A stretch of 64,000 bases of DNA from Nymphaea colorata (Eukaryota > Streptophyta > Magnoliopsida > Nymphaeales > Nymphaeaceae): assembly GCF_008831285.2 (NCBI RefSeq), contig NC_045151.1, forward strand, positions 5,965,682-6,029,681, given 5' to 3'. Position 1 is the first letter of the stretch. Every line of letters begins with the position of its first letter. The notes beneath the pieces were generated by a model that saw only the letters and a list, made by a program, of their open reading frames with translations, had not been told where the DNA came from and did not search any database. The position numbers and the translations under genes are program-made. Of this stretch, positions 35,101 through 41,100 are shown piece after piece.

Positions 35101-38100
35101 TACATGGTATTAGAGCCGTGACTAGTTGGTGGAAATTTTTGCCGGCCGTGAAGTTCCGGCCCTGACCTTTCCATCGCTCGCTGCTCTTATTCCGCCGCTG
35201 CCGCTGCTGCCGCCACCGCCGCTTCCATTGTTGCTGCCGATTCCGGTTGCTCTTGCTGCTGGTTTCTGGTTGCAGCCCAGCTCCGCCTTCTCTACTGTCG
35301 CCCTAAGTCCCCGTCGCTCAGCATCTGTCAGCACCTAGCGTCCATCGCTCAACGCTCACCGTCGCCAGCCATTTTGTGCTCCGTTGCTGTTGGCCGAGGC
35401 CTCCCTTGCTGTTTGTCGTCGTCTGGTGTGTGTCGGTTGCCGCGCTGTTCTCACAATACATCTTCATAGACCCTTCAGTCTCTCCCAATATCAGTCAGCA
35501 AGATCTTTAGCCATAACAACTCTGATACTCCTGTAGCAACAGCCCTATATTCAGCCTCTGCACTTGAGCGGAAACAAACATCTTGTCTCTTGCTTCTCTA
35601 AACAACTAGATTTCCCCCCAAGTAGACGCAGTACCCTGAAGTAGATCTTCTGGTGTCAACACAGCCTGCCCAGTCTGCATCAGAATACCCTTCAATTTCA
35701 ATAGACCTTTGTTTCACATATAGAAGTCCTTTGTCGGGATTCTTCTTCAAGTAACACAGGATTCTATCTACAGCCTTCAAGTGCGCATCCGTAGGTGCAT
35801 GCATAAACTGACTCATCACATTTACAGCAAAGGTGATATCCGGTCTAGTCAGAGTGAGGTATATCAAACTACCAACTAGACGTTGATATCTCCTTTTAGC
35901 TTCTTCACACAAAGGTTCTCCATCCTTACTACCGAGTTTGTGCCCAGCATCCAGAGGAGTAGAAGCTGGTCTGCATCCCAGTTTTCCTATCTCCTTCAGT
36001 AGATCCAAGGTATACTTCTTTTGATTAAGCACAAGATACCAAGGAAATACTTTAGCTTGCCAAGGTCCTTTAGATCAAATTCAGCAGATAGTAAACCCTT
36101 TAATCTTGCTATCTCTTTTTTATCATCACTTGTAACAATCATATCATCAACATAGACCAACAGTAGAGTAACTTTACCTTCCATCTTCTTTATAAACAGG
36201 GTATGATCTCCATTTTCTTGTTTATAGCCATGCTTCTTCATAACAAGTCTGAGACGTTCAAACCATGCTCGGGGAGACTGTTTGAGCCCATACAAGGCCC
36301 TCTTCAGTTTACAACATTTTTCAGGTCTCTCAAAACCTGGGGGCATACACATATACACTTCCTTTTCGAGATCTCCATTGAAAATGACATTTTTAACATC
36401 GAGTTGGCACATCTCGCAACCCTTCAGCATGCTAAAGAAATAATAACTCTAACAGTCTTCATCTTCACGATAGGAGCAAACGTCTCTAAGTAGTCGATCC
36501 CATATTTCTGACTGAAGCCCTTAGCCACCAGACGTACTTTGTACCTCTCAACATTCCCATCTGGTTTGTACTTAATGGTGTAGACCCACTTTGACCCAAC
36601 CAAAGGAGTTGCTTCAGGAATCTCTACCATTTCTCATGTTTGATTTCTGTCTAAGGCTTCCATCTCTTCTTGCATTGCATGAGTCCACTTAGGGTCACTC
36701 TGAGCCTCTGTAACATTCCTGGGAATCACAGCCACAGACAAGGAGGATACAAAACTTTTGTAGTCAGTGCTCAATCTAGAGTAAGACGCAAAGTTACCAA
36801 TAGGGTGTTGAGTACATGACCTGACACCCTTTCTCAGGGCAATGGGAAGATCCTCCTTTTCATTTTCTGTTTGACTTTCTCTCTCAACAGGTTGCTTCTG
36901 AGCATGACTTGGGTCATCCAAGGAAGAAGTAGGATTGGGATTCGGAGTGGACTTCTCCCCATCAATCACCCTGTCAGTACAAAATCTTGTCTTAGAATAC
37001 ACCTGCCCAAACAGACGATTGCATTCTCTTTCTGTCTCCATAGAACACTCTCCCTCCTTTTCATGTTCATGTAGCTCAATAGACTTCCCATCTTCTTCTT
37101 TTCCAAGCACATCAACTGATGGATTTTCTTCGCGCCTGTAATCCAAAAAATCTGTAAACTAAATTTCCTGACTTGGAGAATACTCTTTCTTAGATATTGA
37201 CTTCTCCCCCTGAAGAGAATTCTCACCAAAATAAGACACATGTTCCAAGAATGACATCGTTGGTAATGTGAACTCGACCAGTGGTGGGATCTAGACATTT
37301 ATACCCCTTTTGAGTAGGAGAATACCCAATAAATATTCCCTTAATTGATTTGAGGTCAAGTTTTTTCACATTCGGGCTGTGGTCATGAATGAAACACCCA
37401 CATCCAAAGACACGAGGAGGAAGGTGAAAAAGTTGGCTACTCCATAAAAGCATGGAGTAGGGTGTACGACCATTTAGCACTCGACTAGGCATGCGATTAA
37501 ACAAATAGGCACTAGCAATAACCGCATCTCCCTAATAATATTTTGGAAGATTCCTTTGGAACAATCTGATGGTTTTTTCTCTCAGCAACTCCATTTTGAG
37601 GGGGTGTATAACTACATGATGTCTCATGAACAATCCCCCTCTTTCGAAGGAATTCCTCGACAGTGAGACACATATACTCACGAGCATTATCGGACCAGAA
37701 TGTCTTGACAGACCCACCATACTGGTTTTCCACTAGGAGGATGAAGGTTTCTATAATATGAAGCGCTTCGCTACAGTCTTTCAACAGATAAACAAAAGTA
37801 CACCTTGAATAGTCATCTATGAAAGTCATAAAATACTGAAAACCACCACGAGAATGAATGCCTGAGGGCCCCCACACATCAGAATGAATCAAGGAGAAAG
37901 CTTTATTAGCACGACTATTTGAAATTGGATATGAAGCTCTAACATGCTTCGCAAATTGACACACATCACAAGATAACATGAAAATGTTCAAACGGGAACA
38001 TAATTTAGGGAACAATTGTTTCAAAATCCCAAAAGGGAGATGACCAAGGCGTTCATGCCAATACAAAAATAACTGACGACACTCTTCCTTCTTCTTCTCT

Positions 38101-41100
38101 GTTCTGCTAACTGCTGACATAAGAGCTGTGGCAACGCGTATATGAAGCCGATACAAATCATCAGACACCAAACCAATCCCAATCTTCTTCCCTGTCACCA
38201 AGTCCTGCAAAACACAATGTTTTTCAGAAAATGTAAGTTCACAGTTCAGTTCCTTGGTAATCTTGCTAACAAATAAAAGGTTTAAGGGAAGATGGGGAAC
38301 ATGTAAGGCTCCATGCACTAAAAAATTGTTTAACAAAGAAAGACTCCCTTTTCCTGCCACAGAGGTAAAGGAACCATCAGCAAGGGATACACGTTCCTTT
38401 CCCGAGGATAGCTTGTAGTCATGAAAGAATTTGGGGTTGCCAGTCATGTGATGAGTGGCACCGCTATCAACAATCCACTCCCCCATGCAAGAAGTACCTT
38501 TTTCACCCGAAACGGCCAGTGCTTGATTGACCTTCACCTCATCTGACGTGTCTGCCTAACCAACATCAATCTGACTCAAATATGCTCGCAGGTCACGAAT
38601 CTGTTCCGCAGAAATAGAAACTTTACCGTCACTAGGGTTCATTGCATTCGAAACAGGCTTCTTCCCACCAGAAGACCTCCCCCTACTATTCTTCTTCTCT
38701 GGATGCAGGTCCCAACAAAACTCCATAGTGTGACCTAGTTTTTTGCAGTGAGTACATTTACAGGAGGAACAGGCAGTTCCCATAGAGGCACGGCTAACGA
38801 AGGCTAACCGTTCATTGTGAGACATGTTAGGGAAACCTCCACTTTGGTACCATGTTACCACCAGAGAGAGAGAGAGAGAGAGCAAAAAAATTTCAATTAA
38901 CTTTACCCTAATCTCAAGGTTAAAAGAGATTCAGGCTGGCAGTAACAAAAATTATAATATCAATCCAAATAAAATAGGATAATCTTTAAAAATACGCACC
39001 AAAGTTCCTAATATTGCAGAAAGTCTCCAGACAACAGGTTTTTAACACTGAATATGGAAAAGAAAACAGCCAAAACAGCTATAAAAGCACACAGAAAAAG
39101 AAACAGCAAAATATCAAAAACTGCAATTCTGCATATGAACAAAAAACAGCAAATATAGACAGGGAATATGAAGTGCAAATATAAGTTAATAACATGAAAC
39201 TAAAAGTCATACTAAACAAGTAAAAACAAGACACGGAAGAACAACGTAATATAAATAGGGAAAAACAGCAAAAACAGTAAATGAGTAGCTATAAGTTAAT
39301 AACATGAACTGATTTAAGCATCAAACAAAAAATAGAAGCACCCGTTAACACGGAAAGCCAGCAAAATATAAAAAGGGAAAAACAGAAAAAACAACAAATA
39401 TAAACAGGGAATATGAACGGACAATATAAGTTAATAACATGAAACTACAATTCATGCTAAACAAGTAAAAACAAGACACAGAAGAACAACATAATATAAA
39501 CTTGGAAAAACAGCAAAAACAGTAAATGTGTAAATATAAGTTATAATAAATTATTAACGTGAACTGATTCAAGCATAAAACAAAGAATAGAAGCCCTGTT
39601 CCACCTGATAAACAGCAATAACAGCATCACGATCCAACATAAGCAGCAAACAAATAATTTGAAAATCATCGTACATGATCCAACACATTTAATGGGAAGC
39701 CCATGTAGTCTAAGAGCCTGGACAGATTAGTAGGCTGCTGAAGAATATGACTTGACGCAAAAATTTGCTGCACAAACAATATCAACCACGTGCTGTCCAA
39801 TACCACTTCCAATGTAAACCAATAACTTGTATCTGAATAAACTCAACTGAACAACAATAACACCACATGATGTCCTGAGCATGATCGAGGATATTCTCAG
39901 ATGAACCTGACAATGTCTCGACAGCTACCAAGTGGAATAAAATCAAACTTGGCATCTGTCAATCTCCAACCACCAGCCATGATGCAACAAGAAGCAAAGT
40001 GGTTGATTCAGAGAGGTTGATCACTACGTTATACTGTGACACCAGTTATCAGATCTCTGATCACCCATGGACGAGCAGAAATCAAAAGAGATGCACAAGA
40101 GAAGGAAAAGAGGAAGACGGACAATGAGAGAAAGAAGGGAGAAAAAGAGAGAAAAAGAAAACAACCAAGTTAGGTGGAGCACGAACTCTTAGAGTCGTGT
40201 TGATCTGATACCATGTTGCAGCCGAATAGGAGAAGAAAGACTCGTTAGATTAGTCCTGATCTCCTTCAACTAGAGAGTAGGGATGGTAAAGATAATGACA
40301 AAGTCCTCCAAAAAAACAGCAAAATAACAAAGTCAAAATTTAACTATTCTTTTAATTTCTAATTTGCCTGTCCTTCTAATTTTTATTTTCTGACAAACCT
40401 GACTTATTTTCCTGGCATGAAGTTTTAGCCTACTCCTCAATAGGCTACCTTCTACCTCAAACTAATTTGCTTCTAGTGGTCAGCATTCAAGAATTACAGA
40501 TGATTAAAGTAGTGGATACTCCTGAAGCTCTTGGTGTGAAGTTGAAGATCAATGATGGGGGAACTCTTGAATAATATCACTCCATCCAGAGAACTCATGG
40601 GAGCATTATCCTATCTTACCATCACCATACTTGATATAGCTCATGCTCTCCACATAGGAAGTCAATTTCAGCATGAACCCCCACCATGCACATGAGAGCT
40701 GTCCTACAAATTGTTAGATACATCAATAATACTATTGTTAAGAGACTCTTCTTTATCTTCTTCATCATCCTTAGATCTTACTGCTTATGCTTATGCTAAT
40801 TGGGGATGTGATCCTAATTGTTTTTCCACAATTGGTTTCGGTCTTTTTGGGAAATTCATGAATACCTTGGAGGTGCAAAAAATAACATAAACTATCACTA
40901 TTGTTAGGGCTGTTCAACGAGTCGAGTTTGAGTTAGCTCGACTTGAGCTCGCTCGATAAACTGGACTCAAGCTTGATTTGTTTAATAAGTGAGTCAACTT
41001 CGAGTTAAGAATTGAACTCGACCACATAAACAAATCGAGCTTGAGTTAAGCGGGCTAGGCTCGGTTAAGCTTGAAAAAGAAAATGTATAAAATAAGTCTC

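Larger units (their letters stand above)
35451..39047 (-). mobile_element. Copia J: A-family gag-pol remnant behind a C-like LTR
   Basis: Minus orientation: LTR 38853-39047, primer-site-like TGGTACCAAAG directly inside, then mid-gag without gag N-terminus, protease, integrase, RT and RNase H. It breaks off inside RNase H (MYC-E/D-N) at about 35451 against leader K. The coding part is of the same family as copia A, but the LTR resembles that of copia C. Confidence 0.82.

Noticed and set aside
35122-35338. Gly/Ala-rich or Pro-rich frames on both strands in leader K
   Set aside because: Simple-sequence leader following a copia primer site.
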